Shown: in pieces, positions 46,216-58,240 of the stretch
Layout: each line of letters opens with the position of its first letter
How positions within the stretch are numbered: the stretch's first letter is position 1
Assembly (NCBI GenBank): GCA_018287875.1
Contig: JAGVVL010000009.1
Span: forward strand, 3,162,001 to 3,226,000
Origin: Nigrospora sphaerica
Lineage: Eukaryota; Ascomycota; Sordariomycetes; Amphisphaeriales; Apiosporaceae
DNA length: 64,000 nt
Direction: 5' to 3'
Program-made: the position numbers and the translations under genes
Notes under the pieces: model-generated
The model's input: the letters and a program-made list of their open reading frames with translations, nothing else
Databases searched by the model: none
What the model was told of the DNA's origin: nothing

Positions 46216-48812
46216 ATGAAACTCGCCCTGCTCGGCCTCATCGCTGGCGGCCTGGCTGGTCTGGGATCCGCCGCCGACCTGCCGAAGCGCGACTTCAACG
46301 CCAACGACTACTACGTCGTCCACCTCGAGCGCGATGTCGAGCCCGAGCACGCCGCCGCGCGCCTGGGTCTTCGCTACGAAGGGCCCATGGGCGAGCTGCG
46401 CAACCACCACGTTCTCCGCGGCGTCAAGCAGGACGCCAACGTGGTCGGCAGTGCCGTCCAGGCACACCGGCGCAAGAAGAGGACCGTGGGCGCAGCCGAG
46501 CGCGACGTCCTCGACGGCATCAAGTGGCACCAGAAGCAGGTCCTGCGTGCACCCCAGTCGAAGCGCATACCACCGCCGCGCCCGGCCGGCTTCTATCCCG
46601 TCGAGCGCCGCGCTGCCGCCGATGTTAAGGCCGTGGCGCGCCAGAAGTCGGTCATGTCACAACTGGGCATCGCGGACCCCATCTTCGACGGCCAATGGCA
46701 TCTCTTCAACACGGTTCAGCTGGGCCACGACGTCAACGTCACCGATGTGTGGTTGATGGGAGTTACGGGCAAGAACACGACCGTGGCCATGGTCGACGAC
46801 GGTCTCGACATGTACAGCAACGACCTGAAACCCAACTACTACGCCAAGGGCAGCTGGGACTTCAACGACAACAGGCCCGAGCCGCGCCCGACCCTCTCCG
46901 ACGACAGGCACGGTACTCGATGTGCCGGTGAGATCTCGGCTGCCAAAAACGATGTTTGTGGCGTTGGCGTGGCCTACGATTCCAGGATTGCTGGCCTTCG
47001 GATCCTCAGCAAACTCATCACGGACCAGGACGAGGCCGTGGCCATGAATTACGACTACCAAAATAACCAGATTTACTCATGCTCCTGGGGGCCTCCCGAC
47101 GACGGGAAATCCATGGACGCGCCCGGTGTCCTGATCCGCGCGGCCATGCTGAACGGCATTCAGAAGGGACGCGATGGTCTCGGTTCCATCTACGTCTTCG
47201 CCAGTGGCAACGGCGCCTCCTTTGAAGACAACTGCAACTTTGACGGGTATACCAACAGTATCTACAGTATCACAGTGGGTGCTGTGGACCGCAAGGGCCA
47301 GCACCCGTACTATTCGGAAAAATGCTCTGCCCAGCTGGTTGTTACCTACAGCAGTGGTGATGGCGACGCCATCCACACGACCGACGTAGGTGAGAACAAC
47401 TGCTACAACAGCCACGGTGGAACGTCGGCCGCGGCTCCCTTGGCTGCCGGCATCTTCGCTTTGGCCCTCCAGGTGCGCCCCGACTTGACCTGGCGCGACA
47501 TGCAATACATTGCTCTCGAAAGTGCCGTGCCCATCGACGTCGACCAGCCCGAGTATGACTGGCAGACGACCACTATCGGCAAGAAGTACAGCCATACATT
47601 TGGCTACGGCAAAGTCGACAGCTACAGATTGGTGGAAACTGCCAAAACCTGGAAGAGCGTCAAGCCCCAGGCTTGGTTTTTCTCGCCTTGGATTCACGTC
47701 AAGCAGCCCATCCCCCAGGGCGACCAAGGACTGACTACCAGCTTCCGTGTCACGGCAGACATGCTGAAGGAAGCCAACCTCGCAAGGATCGAACACGTTA
47801 CTGTGACGATGAATGTCGAACACACCTACCGCGGTGACTTGAGCGTCGACTTGATCAGCCCGGACAATGTCATCAGCCATCTGTCCGCTACGCGGAAAGA
47901 CGACGACAGCAAGGAGGGTTACGCTGACTGGACTTTCATGACCGTGGTGCACTGGTAGGTCTCCCTATTACGGTTGAACCAATAACGCAGTACCCTAACT
48001 ATTCGCACAGGGGCGAGAAAGGCGTCGGTGACTGGACCGTTGTTATTCGGGACAGCAAGGTCAACAAGCACACTGGTACCTGGGTTGACTGGCACCTGAA
48101 GCTCTGGGGCGAATCGATTGACGCCAGCAAGGCCAAGCTCCTCCCCATGCCCACCGAGGACGACGACAACGACCACGATCTTCCCGAAACCACGACGGCG
48201 CCGGCCGCCACGGTTTCGCTTCCGCCCAAGCCCGACGTCACGACGCCCGGCGCGACGTCGTTGCCCACGGACCACCCGCACCGGCCGACGAAGCCGGCGA
48301 AGCCCTCTGGCGCGACCGCCTCGGCCAGCAGCAGCGCCACGGACGTCGCCGCCGTCCCCACGGGCGTCGCCGGCGGCTCCTGGCTGCCCGCCTTCCTGCC
48401 CACGTTCGGCGCCTCGCCGCACACGCTCGCCTGGATCTACGGCTCCATGGGCCTCATTGTACTCTTCGTCGCCGGCCTCGGCACCTGGTGGTGGATCATG
48501 CGCCGCCGCCAGCGTCGCAACAGCCCCCGCGACGCCTACGAGTTCGAGCTCCTCAACGACGAGGAGGGCGAACGCCTCGCCGGCGCCGGCGGCGGTTCCG
48601 CCGCCGAAAAGGGCCGCAAGCGCCGCGGTGGTGAGCTCTACGACGCCTTCGCCGGCGGCAGCGAGGACGAAGATGAGGACGACAGCGCCATCCCGCGGCC
48701 GCCGCGTCGCACTAGCTCCGACAGCGACGACGACGACGACGACGACGATAACAACAGTGGGGTGCGGAACGAGAAGCCGGGCTCGCGGCTGCTCAGCGGC
48801 AGCAGTAGGTGA
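46216..48812 (+). CDS. kex2: kexin-type proprotein convertase KEX2
   Basis: Calcium-dependent serine protease of the late Golgi that cleaves secretory precursors after Lys-Arg and Arg-Arg. Exons 46216-47954 and 48011-48812 encode 846 aa. In order it has a signal peptide (MKLALLGLIAGGLAGLGSA), a propeptide with dibasic sites and a subtilisin domain. The active site is Asp194 (MVDDGLD), His232 (RHGTRCAGE), oxyanion Asn332 (FASGNG) and Ser404 (GGTSAAAP), almost the same spacing as yeast Kex2. A P domain follows (about residues 470-620), then a Ser/Thr/Pro stalk and one membrane span (WIYGSMGLIVLFVAGLGTWW). The cytosolic tail contains YEFELL, resembling the Kex2 Golgi-retrieval signal, and a run of aspartates. 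The 56-nt intron splits a Trp codon and avoids an in-frame stop that would otherwise truncate the P domain. The ATG chosen gives the signal peptide. Confidence 0.97.
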
Positions 48813-49479
48813 AAGCGAAAAAAAGACACCGCAATGGCCGGGACGCACAGGTCGACCGGCCCCGGCACGAGTGCGGCACGGTGAGGGACAGGAGAAGCGC
48901 GCGGCGTAGGGATGGCGCAGCCCTCATCAGACGGTCTGGGGAACCGGCATAGCACATTTATCATCATCATAGTGGCACTTTCACGGCGTTGAGGGAACCG
49001 GGGATGTACGGGTAATCGAACATTGTTAGTAACATCCAAGCGCTTTATCATATCACTGTATCTCGTCCGTCATGCCCGCCTCAAGCACATTTGCGGGCGG
49101 GCACGTAGGCTTTGCCGCGACAGTCATGCTTTTCTCCCTCGAAGCTGGACGGACCGCATGTCACAGGGCATACACAAGGCATACGCGTCATGGTGCCGAC
49201 AGCAGTCGGGCCGCTCAAAATGCACCTGTCCGTGTAAACCCCCAACCAAAAGAACAAATGCAGTCATGTCATCCTACGAACGCCTTTTCCCGCCGCCTTA
49301 ACGCATCATGCATGCACCCAGCCCTTACGCGTGTCAAGAGGCCCCTCTCACCGGGTACCTGAACACATTCGCTCCCAGACAACATGCAGTCCCCAGCCGC
49401 CTCCGGGGGACGGCCACGAACCGCGGCTTTGGCCCGGCTCCTCTTCCTTTGCCGCACCCGCGAGGGGGCGAGCGGCCTC
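48813..49479. other. spacer between convergent KEX2 and SNX4
   Basis: It holds 3' flanking sequence of both genes and no gene. It includes, at 48928-48946, a 19-bp word found again at 60138-60156. Confidence 0.6.
48928..48946 (+). repeat. 19-bp word shared with 60138-60156
   Basis: The 19 bases beginning CAGACGGTCTGG and ending GGAACCG are identical at both places, in the same orientation. The core GACGGTC is nearly palindromic. This copy lies about 115 bp past the KEX2 stop. Confidence 0.7.
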
Positions 49480-50968
49480 CTAGGCAGCACTTGTCGAACC
49501 CTCCATATCGGCCACATAGCGCTCCCAGACATTAATGACTCCCCCGTAGAAATCCACGTGGGCGCTGGCGAGGGCGCCGAACTGCTGCTTGAGCTCTATC
49601 CGCTTGATGCGTTCAAAGTCGACCACCTCCTTGACCACCTCCTCGTCGAACATCTCACTCGTCTTACTCGCGCGCTCGGCCTCGGTCGTGAGCTCGTCTA
49701 TACGGATCTCGAGCTTGCGGAGACGCTCGCGTCGGCTGGCCTCGTGGTCCACGCCACGTACGTCTTCAAGTTTGGAGCGGATGAAGCCGCCGGCGCCCGA
49801 GCTTCCGTAGCCCGAGGCCAGGGCATCGCGGTCCATGGTCGACTTGTTGAGGTACTCGGTGAGCTGTTCGTGGTCGAGCTGTTTCTGCTCGCGCGCCTTG
49901 AGGAGGTTCTTCAACGCGACGGAGTAGGCGCTCATGTCACGCAGACTGCCGAGGTAGTCCTGGTCGGTGTGGTCCTTCAGCTTGCGCAGGCCGGTGGACG
50001 TGTCCTCGATGGAGGCGGCAAAAGCGTGAACGACGCTTTCGACGCCCGGTTCTAGGGTGATTAGTTTCTGGAATTGCTCGGCCAGGTCGCGCAAGTCCGT
50101 CTCGAGATCCGCCTCGCGGCGGACGACGCGCGCAACCACCTTCTCGACGTGGCCGAGGTCGTCGTCCAGCTTGTCGGCCTTGTCGCGCACCTCAATGAAG
50201 CGCTTGTCGGCCTTGTTCACCTTGGTAAATGCGTTGATGAAGGTGTCGGCGAAGTTGTCAAACACACCGCCAGAGCCCGGCTCGGCGGAGACGCTGGTGC
50301 GGCTGGACTTGCTCCTCATAGTGGCGTTCCAGTCGGGCGACTCGAGAAAGGTGTGGAAGATGGGCGCGCGGCGCAGGATGGGATGCAGGGTCAGGCGGGT
50401 CAGGAAACGCTGCAGCGAGAAGGCGCGGCGGTGGGTGAAGTCGGGCCCGAAGCGATCGCCACGAACATACTCCATGCGCTGTTTGTCCGGCAGCGGCGGC
50501 ACGGCACAAGCCGGGTAGTCCTTAGATAGCGTCTTGTACAGAAACACAAAGTCGGTGAAACGGCGGCGGGAGCTGAATTGAGGCTTCTGGAACGAAGGGA
50601 AGCTCGACTGGGCCAGCCCGAGGGCGGATGTCAGCAGGGCGGCAGGACGGGCGGAAGAGGGCGCCGCTATGCCAGTAGGTACTCACGCTCGTGGTGACCA
50701 GGTATGACACAAAAGCATCCTTGGTTCCGTCGCTCTCCTTGCGCGGTTCCGAGACGGCGCACTGGAGGATATCGCCGGACAGGCCGGGATCCAGGCGTTC
50801 GGGATGCTCTTGGATTTCGGGGTGCTCGGTGTTGTTTTCCGGGGCGTCGCGGTGGGCATCATAGACGGGCGTCTCGGCACTGGAGCCGGCGGGCCCAGAC
50901 GGGCGGCCATGCTGGTCGCTGTGCCATGATATGCTCGAGAAGTTATCCTGTTGGTCGATCACGGCCAT
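49480..50968 (-). CDS. snx4: sorting nexin SNX4 (Atg24-like)
   Basis: Phosphoinositide-binding PX-BAR protein that recycles cargo from endosomes to the Golgi and supports selective autophagy. Exons 50968-50687 and 50607-49480 encode 469 aa. The PX domain spans about residues 65-190 and shows the phosphate-binding pattern RRRFTDFVFLYKTL, then PACAVPPLPDK and FGPDFTHRRAFSLQRFL. A BAR-type coiled-coil region follows (about 210-460), with the SNX4-like ADTFINAFTKVNKADKRF at its start. The final WERYVADME is typical of the family end. The 79-nt intron has a GTGAGT donor and joins VTTS to SSFPSFQKPQFSSRR in frame, restoring the PX core. The first roughly 60 residues are polar and variable. It converges on KEX2, whose product cycles between Golgi and endosomes. 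Confidence 0.93.
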
Positions 50969-51192
50969 TGGAGCTGCGGGGAGGGTGTCCAGTCGGGGCG
51001 GACGGCTCGCGGGTTTGGTCTGGGAGGTTGCGGAAAGCGCCGACGAGAGCAGCCGCGAGGGAGACGGGCAGTGGTAGTATTCGCCAGAGGGCCTTTGCGG
51101 AAGCTGGGGGCGTTTCGTATATCGGATCTAATGACTTTCGATTCCTGTAGAGTATGGGTAAGAAGGAAGGTGGGCAAATAGGGATCGATACA

Positions 51193-51225
51193 GTGTGTAT
51201 GGGTGTGTATGGGTGTGTATGTGCG
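51193..51225. repeat. GTGTGTATGG tandem repeat
   Basis: About three copies of a 10-bp GTGTGTATGG unit, roughly 225-255 bp upstream of the SNX4 start codon. Confidence 0.75.
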
Positions 51226-51720
51226 TGTTGGGCTGGCCGGGTGCTGTTGGCGTGGCGGAGGTTGGATCAGCAGCCGACTGGGAAGGAGTGGGACGCTGGC
51301 AGGCAAGAGCGAAGAGCGGGAGAGCTCCAATTTGGGGAGCGTATGAGAAGGGATGGTGGAGGGCAACTTACTTCTTAGGTACTTGTTCACCTGGGAATGT
51401 ATGTGAAGTACTTGCTTCTCACCGAGGCGACTAATGGTATCAAGAGGGGTTCTGGTATGTCCGTCATCTATCCGCTCCCCTGGGCAGGTGAATGTCGTCT
51501 GGCATGCATGCAAGTGAGTGCCCGATTATGAGGTGCGTAAGGTATGTAGGTACTCTACTTACGTAGCAGTTCCCACGTCCATGACTTGCAATTTTTAGTG
51601 CAGCTTTCCCCGTGCTGGCCCGTCGTCATTCATCTGCTGTTTCCCCCATCTCCAGGTGGTACCCAAGATAGCATCTCGTGCCCGGGCCGCTAGTGGGGGC
51701 CAAACAGGCATGGGCAGCAG

Positions 51721-51774
51721 GGAAATCAGCACCAGCAGGGAAATCAGCACCAGCAGGGAAATCAGCACCAGCAG
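51721..51774. repeat. 18-bp minisatellite, three copies
   Basis: Three perfect head-to-tail copies of an 18-bp unit starting GGAAATCAG and ending CACCAGCAG. The unit is a multiple of three, so all frames stay open across it. No gene surrounds it. Confidence 0.9.
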
Positions 51775-52442
51775 GTGCAGGCAACCACCATTCCCATCCC
51801 ATCCCACTTTCACAGTTGTACGTACGTACGACATGTGCTGGCCCGACCAAGGGCTTGGCGCTATGACGACAACCTCTTCCCTCCATACCTACCTAGTTCG
51901 GGATACCCTTCCTTTACTATCCAGACCAACCAGCCTCTTCGGCTAATCTACTGCTGAGTTGCACCGCATAAAGACATTATTGGGAAATACCAAGCTCTTC
52001 CTTCACCGTCTATGCATGTATTTGTATACGCGACGCTTCCTCGGGGCGTGAGGATGCTTTCTTTTGTTGTTGAACCTACATAGTAAGCAGTGCCTTGGTT
52101 ACAGTGAATGGCTGGACCCCGCGCAAGGGTTCCCCTCCGATTTATGCCCCTCCAGCCCCGAACCGCTCGGACCCTGAGGCGCCTTAGGTACCTCGGCCAA
52201 CTTTCCATGAAAGCTCCCCTTTGAAAGCCACATCGCAGTGCTTAAAACTGCATTTAAACCGATAAGGGGCTTGTAAATGGAACAAACTCGTATCGGGAGA
52301 TAGAACATGTTTGATGGCGGATTGAGATTCAGGAAATCAACTCTGTCTTCTTAGGTATCACTCCTCCAGATGCAACTCTTTTGTAACGACTCTGCAACGC
52401 TCGTGCATGCACCAACTAGCCACCCATTTACTCTTTTGTTAC

Positions 52443-55400
52443 CTATAATACCTGCAAGTTTCTCACCGTCAACCCCTGACTTTCGACGTGGTATTTTCTT
52501 CGGATCCCCAGGCTCCTCGCCTGCCTCAGCGCTTCGTACGCCTCGTCGCCGCCGCCCGCCATCAGCATGGAGATGGGGTGGTGTCTCAGGATCCCCGCCG
52601 GTGTTCTCTGTTCTTCGTCCAGCAACGGCCGGATGAAATTGAACCCCCAGGGATTGGAGCCGCCGTCCTCGGCTTCGTCGTCGGAAACTATGATGACCAG
52701 CTGCAGGGCGTTGCGACTGGGGGCGAATGACGGTATGTTGGCCAGCTTCTCCGAGAACGAGCACCCGCCACGTCTCATCACGATGACCTGGTGCAGCTTC
52801 GCCGCCGCATCAGGCAGCCTACCGTGGCAGGCCTGGCCAGCCATGTAGAGGGTGGTCCAGGAAAGCGACTCGATCTTGACGCCCGTGACGGGATTGGGGG
52901 CCTCACGAATGTCGGGGAGGGGAGCCGCGCCTAGACCCACGGGCGTGATGGATGGTATTTCCAAGTACTCGTACCTAGGCTTCGGCGCCGCCTCGGGGCC
53001 AAATGTCGCCGTGGGCTCCCTCAGAACGGATGTGATCTGCTGAAGGAACGAGTTGAACAAGTTTGTAGCGCCCACACCGGATGCCGGCATCTCGATGCTG
53101 GATGGCGGCTCGGGCTCCTCGTTCGAGTCTGTCCCTGTCGAATTGGCTGGTGTGTCTTGGGGCGGCGGCGGCACTTCGGTCTGCAAGAGTATGTCGACAA
53201 TGACGGGGTCGCGAATGCGATGGAACAGCGGGTCTGACATGTCGGCCAGCACATCCCGCGTTATGAAGACCTTCTCGTCGCGTCCCAGTGGCAAGTTGCC
53301 AATACCCGTGATCCGCCAGCCGCGCTCCTTATAATCCGGCGGTTCCTCCATGACCAAGGTAAGCTTAAGGCCATTGAGGTTGTTGATGGCGATGCCCTCG
53401 CTGCCCATACGCACCAGATTGTGGCCCCCGAACATCAAGCTGAACGCACTACCCATTGACTGCTGGTTATTGGCGGGAAACTCGATGGTGGTGGTGTGCT
53501 GCTGGCGTAGTGCGGCACAGGTTCCGTCTGGCGGCAGCATCGATGAAGGTAGGGTCCAAGGGAAGATGGTATGGTTAGACCCAGCCCTTTCCCTGCCATC
53601 GGACTGTGCGTTGTCTGGTTGCGCCTGGTCGGGAGGTGCGTTGATGTTGGGCACTTGGTGCAGCCGAATGAGGCTTGCCGCATGGTACAAATCCGGGCGC
53701 GCGGCTGTGGCCGACCCGGAAAGGGGGGGAAGCGGCGGAGGCACCGGGCAGGAGTTTGTGAAACTCTCGTCAAAGTAGGGCTGCACGGCCTTGCTGGCTG
53801 AGCGAGGGCGCGCCCTGCGCTGGCCCCTCTTCCGAGGTATGATGAGCGGATGCCCTTCGGTGGTGAAGACATAGGGCGCGTCCAGCTTATTTAGCGGATG
53901 ATCGGGGTCGAAGAGGAGGTACAGATACTTGGCAGTCTCTCCGAGAAAGAAACTCTCCATGCGGTCACTCTTTTCCCCCGTACGAACATCCTGCAGGCCG
54001 GACCAGCCGCATTCCGTCCAGCACCGCCTGCTGATGTCTTTGAGCACCATCTCGCCTGCATACAGGTACCACGGATCCTTGGTGGCGCGGTAAAGGTGGT
54101 ACGTAGATTCGATGAACTCGGGTCTCCCGGGCCACCAACCGAGGCCGCCCTCGACATTCCCGTCTCGCACCGACCAGCGCTCCGGCAGGGCCGAGTAGCG
54201 GGTCCAGAGCGCCGTGTACAAGAGGTGGGTTTCGATGGCTTCGTTAAGCTCTCCGGCCAACGTCAGCAAGCCCGAGTAGTAAGCGCCCAGACTGTCTATC
54301 CAGTACGCTTGGGGGGAGCCGGTCGAAATGTGAACGTTGATGTAGTGGGGGTGGTGGACTTCGGAGTACAAGTGCCGCTTGATGGCCGAATGGGCATGGT
54401 GCCATGCCTCCAAGAAGGCATCCGGCGAATTATCCGCATCGGAAAGTGGGTGGTAGAGGGAGTTGGGGTCAAGCCAACTCCCGTAGGGCACCTGGTTTGG
54501 CATGGTCCGGTTGGGCAAGTCGTGCCCCGAAAGGAGAATATGCGTCTTGAGGGCATACTCGAAGAAACTGTCGATGCCTGCACCGATGCCCGAAAAGCCG
54601 CCGATCCATTGGCCGCCCTCGGCATCGACGCCGGCACCGATGAGGCCGATATTGCTCCTCCTAGACCATACGGCCCAAAATGCCCGCTTGGCAGCCTGCT
54701 CAAACCTCGGGTCGCCAGTCAGACGGCTGAGGACGGTGAACTCGAGCACAAGGCTTCCCGCGCCGGCGCTGCAGGTTTCGGTGATCTCGGGGGGATCCTC
54801 AGCGCCAAAGGGGTCGGAGCTGACGTTCTCGTGGAGTGGGGAGTTGTGGTAGAAAGGAATGCCATGCCGGAGGTTGACACGGGGATAAGGCATGCCCGTC
54901 TGGGTGTAGAAGGCAGGGAGCAAGCGCTGGGCCAGATCAAAGGCCAGACGCAACAGCTGGCCGTCGTATTTGAAACCATTGGGCCAGACAATAGGGTGTT
55001 CTTCCGGATCCGAATCCTGGTCGGCCCTTCGCGGGTTGTAGCCGGCAATAGGCAGCTCGCCCACGGCAAACAGATGCGCGCTGAGCAGGCCGCCGACGCC
55101 GCGGATGACGGTTTCGAAGACCTGCACCTTGCTGTCGACGTCGAAGCCGCGGGCACGCAGGCCGTTGCCCGAGGCTCCGGGCCGGCCGTCGCCGTACTGC
55201 TCCACTAGGGCGGCCACGCCATCCTGAAAGTCGGCCAGGGCTTTGGGGCCCGTGTTCGCATCGTCCGGGGGCGCCGAGGCGAGGATGGCCAGGGTGGAGA
55301 GGCTGTCAATGAGGGTGAGGGAGTAGTTGCCGAGCACGTCATTCAGCTCGACATTTCGGGGGTTGAGCGCATCACGGGTCAGGGGCGAACACGACACGGG

Positions 55401-55707
55401 GCGCAGCTGCGGACGGGAGGTTGAGCTCGGCTGGCCACTAGGAAGAGGGACGGAGAGGGCCTACCTCGTCTTCCGGAAAGGCGATCTGCATGTAGTTATC
55501 GAAGCCATGGTAGAACATGCCCACCGTCTCCTGCCGCAGACTCGCGACGCGGCTGGGGCGCATGGCGCCGACAGCGGCAACATGCAGCCATGACAGCAAC
55601 AGCAGCAGCGGCAGCAGGGACGGGATGCTCAGCGGCAGGCAGCAAGCAGACGCCCCTCTCCGGTGGCACGGCGCAGACACCCAACCGGCCATGCCTGGCA
55701 GGGGCAT
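52443..55707 (-). CDS. mnl1: ER degradation-enhancing alpha-mannosidase-like protein (Mnl1/EDEM type)
   Basis: Glycoside hydrolase family 47 protein of the ER lumen that marks misfolded glycoproteins for ER-associated degradation. Exons 55707-55465 and 55406-52443 encode 1,068 aa, a normal length for filamentous-fungal members. A hydrophobic signal or anchor (IPSLLPLLLLLSWLHVAAVGA) comes first. The GH47 domain follows (about residues 60-520), with FYHGFDNYMQIAFPEDELRP, NYSLTLIDSLSTLAIL, TETCSAGAGSLVLEF and a C-terminal part ending FTTEGHPL. The later region holds a protease-associated-like segment (about 860-940: ACHGRLPDAAAKLHQVIVMRRGGCSFSEKL), as in Mnl1/EDEM3-type proteins. The 58-nt intron restores PEDELRPVSCSPLTRD. 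ATGs at 55707 and 55692 are both possible starts. The frame upstream of these opens only from a TTG. Mnl2 is the main alternative name. Confidence 0.9.
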
Positions 55708-56927
55708 CACCGGCAGTGCAGACAACGAGACCGCATGTGGGAAAAAGGACGCGACGGCGGGCGGTCGGGACCGGGGGGGGAGGGGCCGCACGGGCAGCCG
55801 GACGGTGGAGGACAAACGGTCGGACAGGACAAACGGTCGGACAGGACGGGGCGGAGGGGCGAGACGTGAGTGCCGAAGCGCAGCCAGGGCGGGCGCAGAG
55901 AAAGCGGCGGGAGGTTGGTTGCGGTGCTGCGACGAACAGAAACTCGGTAAGACGTCTCACGAGACCGCTGTGGTGAACTGCACACAGGCGTTGTGGGTGC
56001 CGGGCCGGGCGGGTACATAACACAGTACCGGCCTAACAGCAGACGGCAGCGGCTGGGCGGGAGCTTGTTAAGAGGGGAGGGCCCGACCCCCGACCCCCGA
56101 AGGACAGATTTCCCTGCGGGTGGCGTAGCCAAGATGTAACCGGGCAATGGTAGCTGCACGTTAGTGAGTGACAGCGCTGCCCCGGAATGGGAACGTGGGA
56201 ACCAAGCTGAGTCCCCCCCGCCTGTCAGTTAAGGCTTTCGAACTCTCTCGCTCCATCTCAGCCCCTCTACCCATCATCCCATCCATCCTCTCTCTCCTCT
56301 CACCAGCCAAGGACGCCGTTCAGACCAGCGCCTAGTGATTGAGACGGGCGGGAACACTGGCGTTTGGGCCGGCACCACGGGTACTGGTTTGGGCATTTAC
56401 CCGATTCATGTTCCTTCGAACGTTAGCTCCCGCTCTGAACCAGTATGCGAGGTTTCATTAAGCGCTAAGCGCCTTGTACTGACATCACCTCGCCCTTGCT
56501 CATACCTAAATCCATACCACAACACCACTACACAGCCACTATCAGTATCCGCGGCGACCACAGCAGAAAGAAAACTGACTGATTCGTCGCTGCTTTCACT
56601 GTTCGGCGTCCACCTTATTACTCTTCGCCGTTCGCCGTTTACCAGTCACCATCCTCCAGGGGGCGTTCATCCCACGTCCCGGTACAAGCTGCTTGGCGTA
56701 CCGTACAGGGTCCCGTCCCAGTGAGGAATGAATGTACAGTCACCGTCGCCGATACCTTCTGCACAGCGTACCGTCGGTCTACGATACCACCATGATCGGG
56801 TTCTTGATCCCGAAACGGCAGGCATGGCTAGGCTGTCGTTCCTGATTCTCCCTCAGGCGGGCGGGGTCATAAGTGAACACTCATCAGCAGTTGTTGTGGC
56901 AGCCTGGTGGTCTCAATATCCCATCTG

Positions 56928-56946
56928 CCCCCCCCCCCCCCCCCCC
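56928..56946. repeat. poly-C tract of 19
   Basis: Nineteen consecutive C bases in the spacer. Homopolymers of this length are prone to assembly or length error. Confidence 0.9.
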
Positions 56947-58213
56947 GATCGCTCAGGCCCGCCCTCCTCGCGGTCGTAGCAGTTACGCTGCGCAATGGGG
57001 GCTGATCTGGGAAACTCTCGGCCGGCCCTTCCTTGCCACTCGCCGATGTGACGACCGGCTGTCCTGCGGCAACACCCTGGGAAATGTTTGCTTGCCTACT
57101 TAGCGACTTAAACAAGGTACCTCGCGTGCCCACCATGCTCGCCTATTCGCTTGAAATTAGCGGTCGGCGCCTCGTCACCGATTCTTCATGGCCGTAGACC
57201 CTCGCGTCACGCCGCCTGACTGGAACAGCCCGGGGGGGCACCCGGGTTCAGAGATCGCTTGCCCTTGCTTATGGGGTGTGTCGAGGACCGGCTCCTCCTC
57301 ACCAAGGAGATATGGGGTAGTACAAGACGCCTTTGCCGAGGACCATTCGCTAGCTCCCTCTGCCTGCATTCCCGCTAAAAAGGTACGTCGACATGTCGGG
57401 AGGCACACCAGTGAGCGAGCGGCCGACGCGAGTGGTGCCTGCTGTGTATGCCACTATGGTTCCTTGACCAGCTGCTATACCATAGAGGGCATACTATAAC
57501 ACACCGTGTCTTTCTGGTCACCGGTGCCTGGCTTTCCTCACGAGACCAAGACACACCAGCCCCGAGATGCCTTTCGGAGGAACGGGCTGGACGGCCCAAT
57601 GAACGGCCCTCGAGCCCCCTTGTAGCCCTTTCGCCTCCCAGCCTATGAGGCTCTGACACTCGCCGTAGGCCTGGGCGTATCATTCGATGGGTAGTCACGC
57701 TGCATGCTGCCGGCGGCCCGTCTTTTCTGTGTAGATAAGTACGCATGCCGTCCCTTATCAGCGGAACGGCCGCGACAATGGGGGCCCTTTCCAATGGTCG
57801 GGTGACTGATGCTGTAGAACCGGACTATGGGGCCGGTACGTCGACACCGTACGACCCGGGAGAAGCTCCCGCCCAGTACACAGGCGACACTTTCACAGCG
57901 GCTCCAGCGACGTGGTCCCGGCGTGTTTCTGCATGCGTGCTGATGTACCCAGGAGTGTATGCAGCTGCGAGAGAGGCCGCGCGTGCATGTTTGTGCAAGT
58001 GTCAACCATAATCAACATGGAGTTGTTGCCAGAACTGGCACATTGGCCAGGATATCCTGCGAATGGGCCGCGAAAGGGGCGTTATGATCAAGTTTATCGA
58101 CCGCGTGAGAAGGGAGGGACAGGGGCTGTGAAGGCAGCCACCTACCGGGATACCTATTTCTAGATCGGAGTGGATTTCCGGGGAGAACCGGGGCATGAAC
58201 AACTTCGCCCTCA

Positions 58214-58240
58214 CTCGGCGCGGGCGCCGACGGCGCCGAG
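58214..58240. repeat. GC-rich inverted repeat (possible hairpin)
   Basis: Arms CTCGGCGC and GCGCCGAG (8 bp, perfect) flank an 11-base loop. There is no U-run or adjacent gene end to make it a terminator. Confidence 0.5.

Larger units (their letters stand above)
50969..52442. other. spacer between SNX4 and the Mnl1-like gene
   Basis: It holds the SNX4 promoter and the 3' flank of the Mnl1-like gene. Repeats occur at 51193-51225 and 51721-51774. No protein-coding gene is supported. Confidence 0.55.

Noticed and set aside
47919..48848. 309-codon minus-strand frame at the KEX2 3' part
   Set aside because: It is antisense to the low-complexity stalk and tail of KEX2.
53898..55208. 436-codon plus-strand frame opposite the Mnl1-like gene
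   Set aside because: It is antisense shadow of the GH47 domain.
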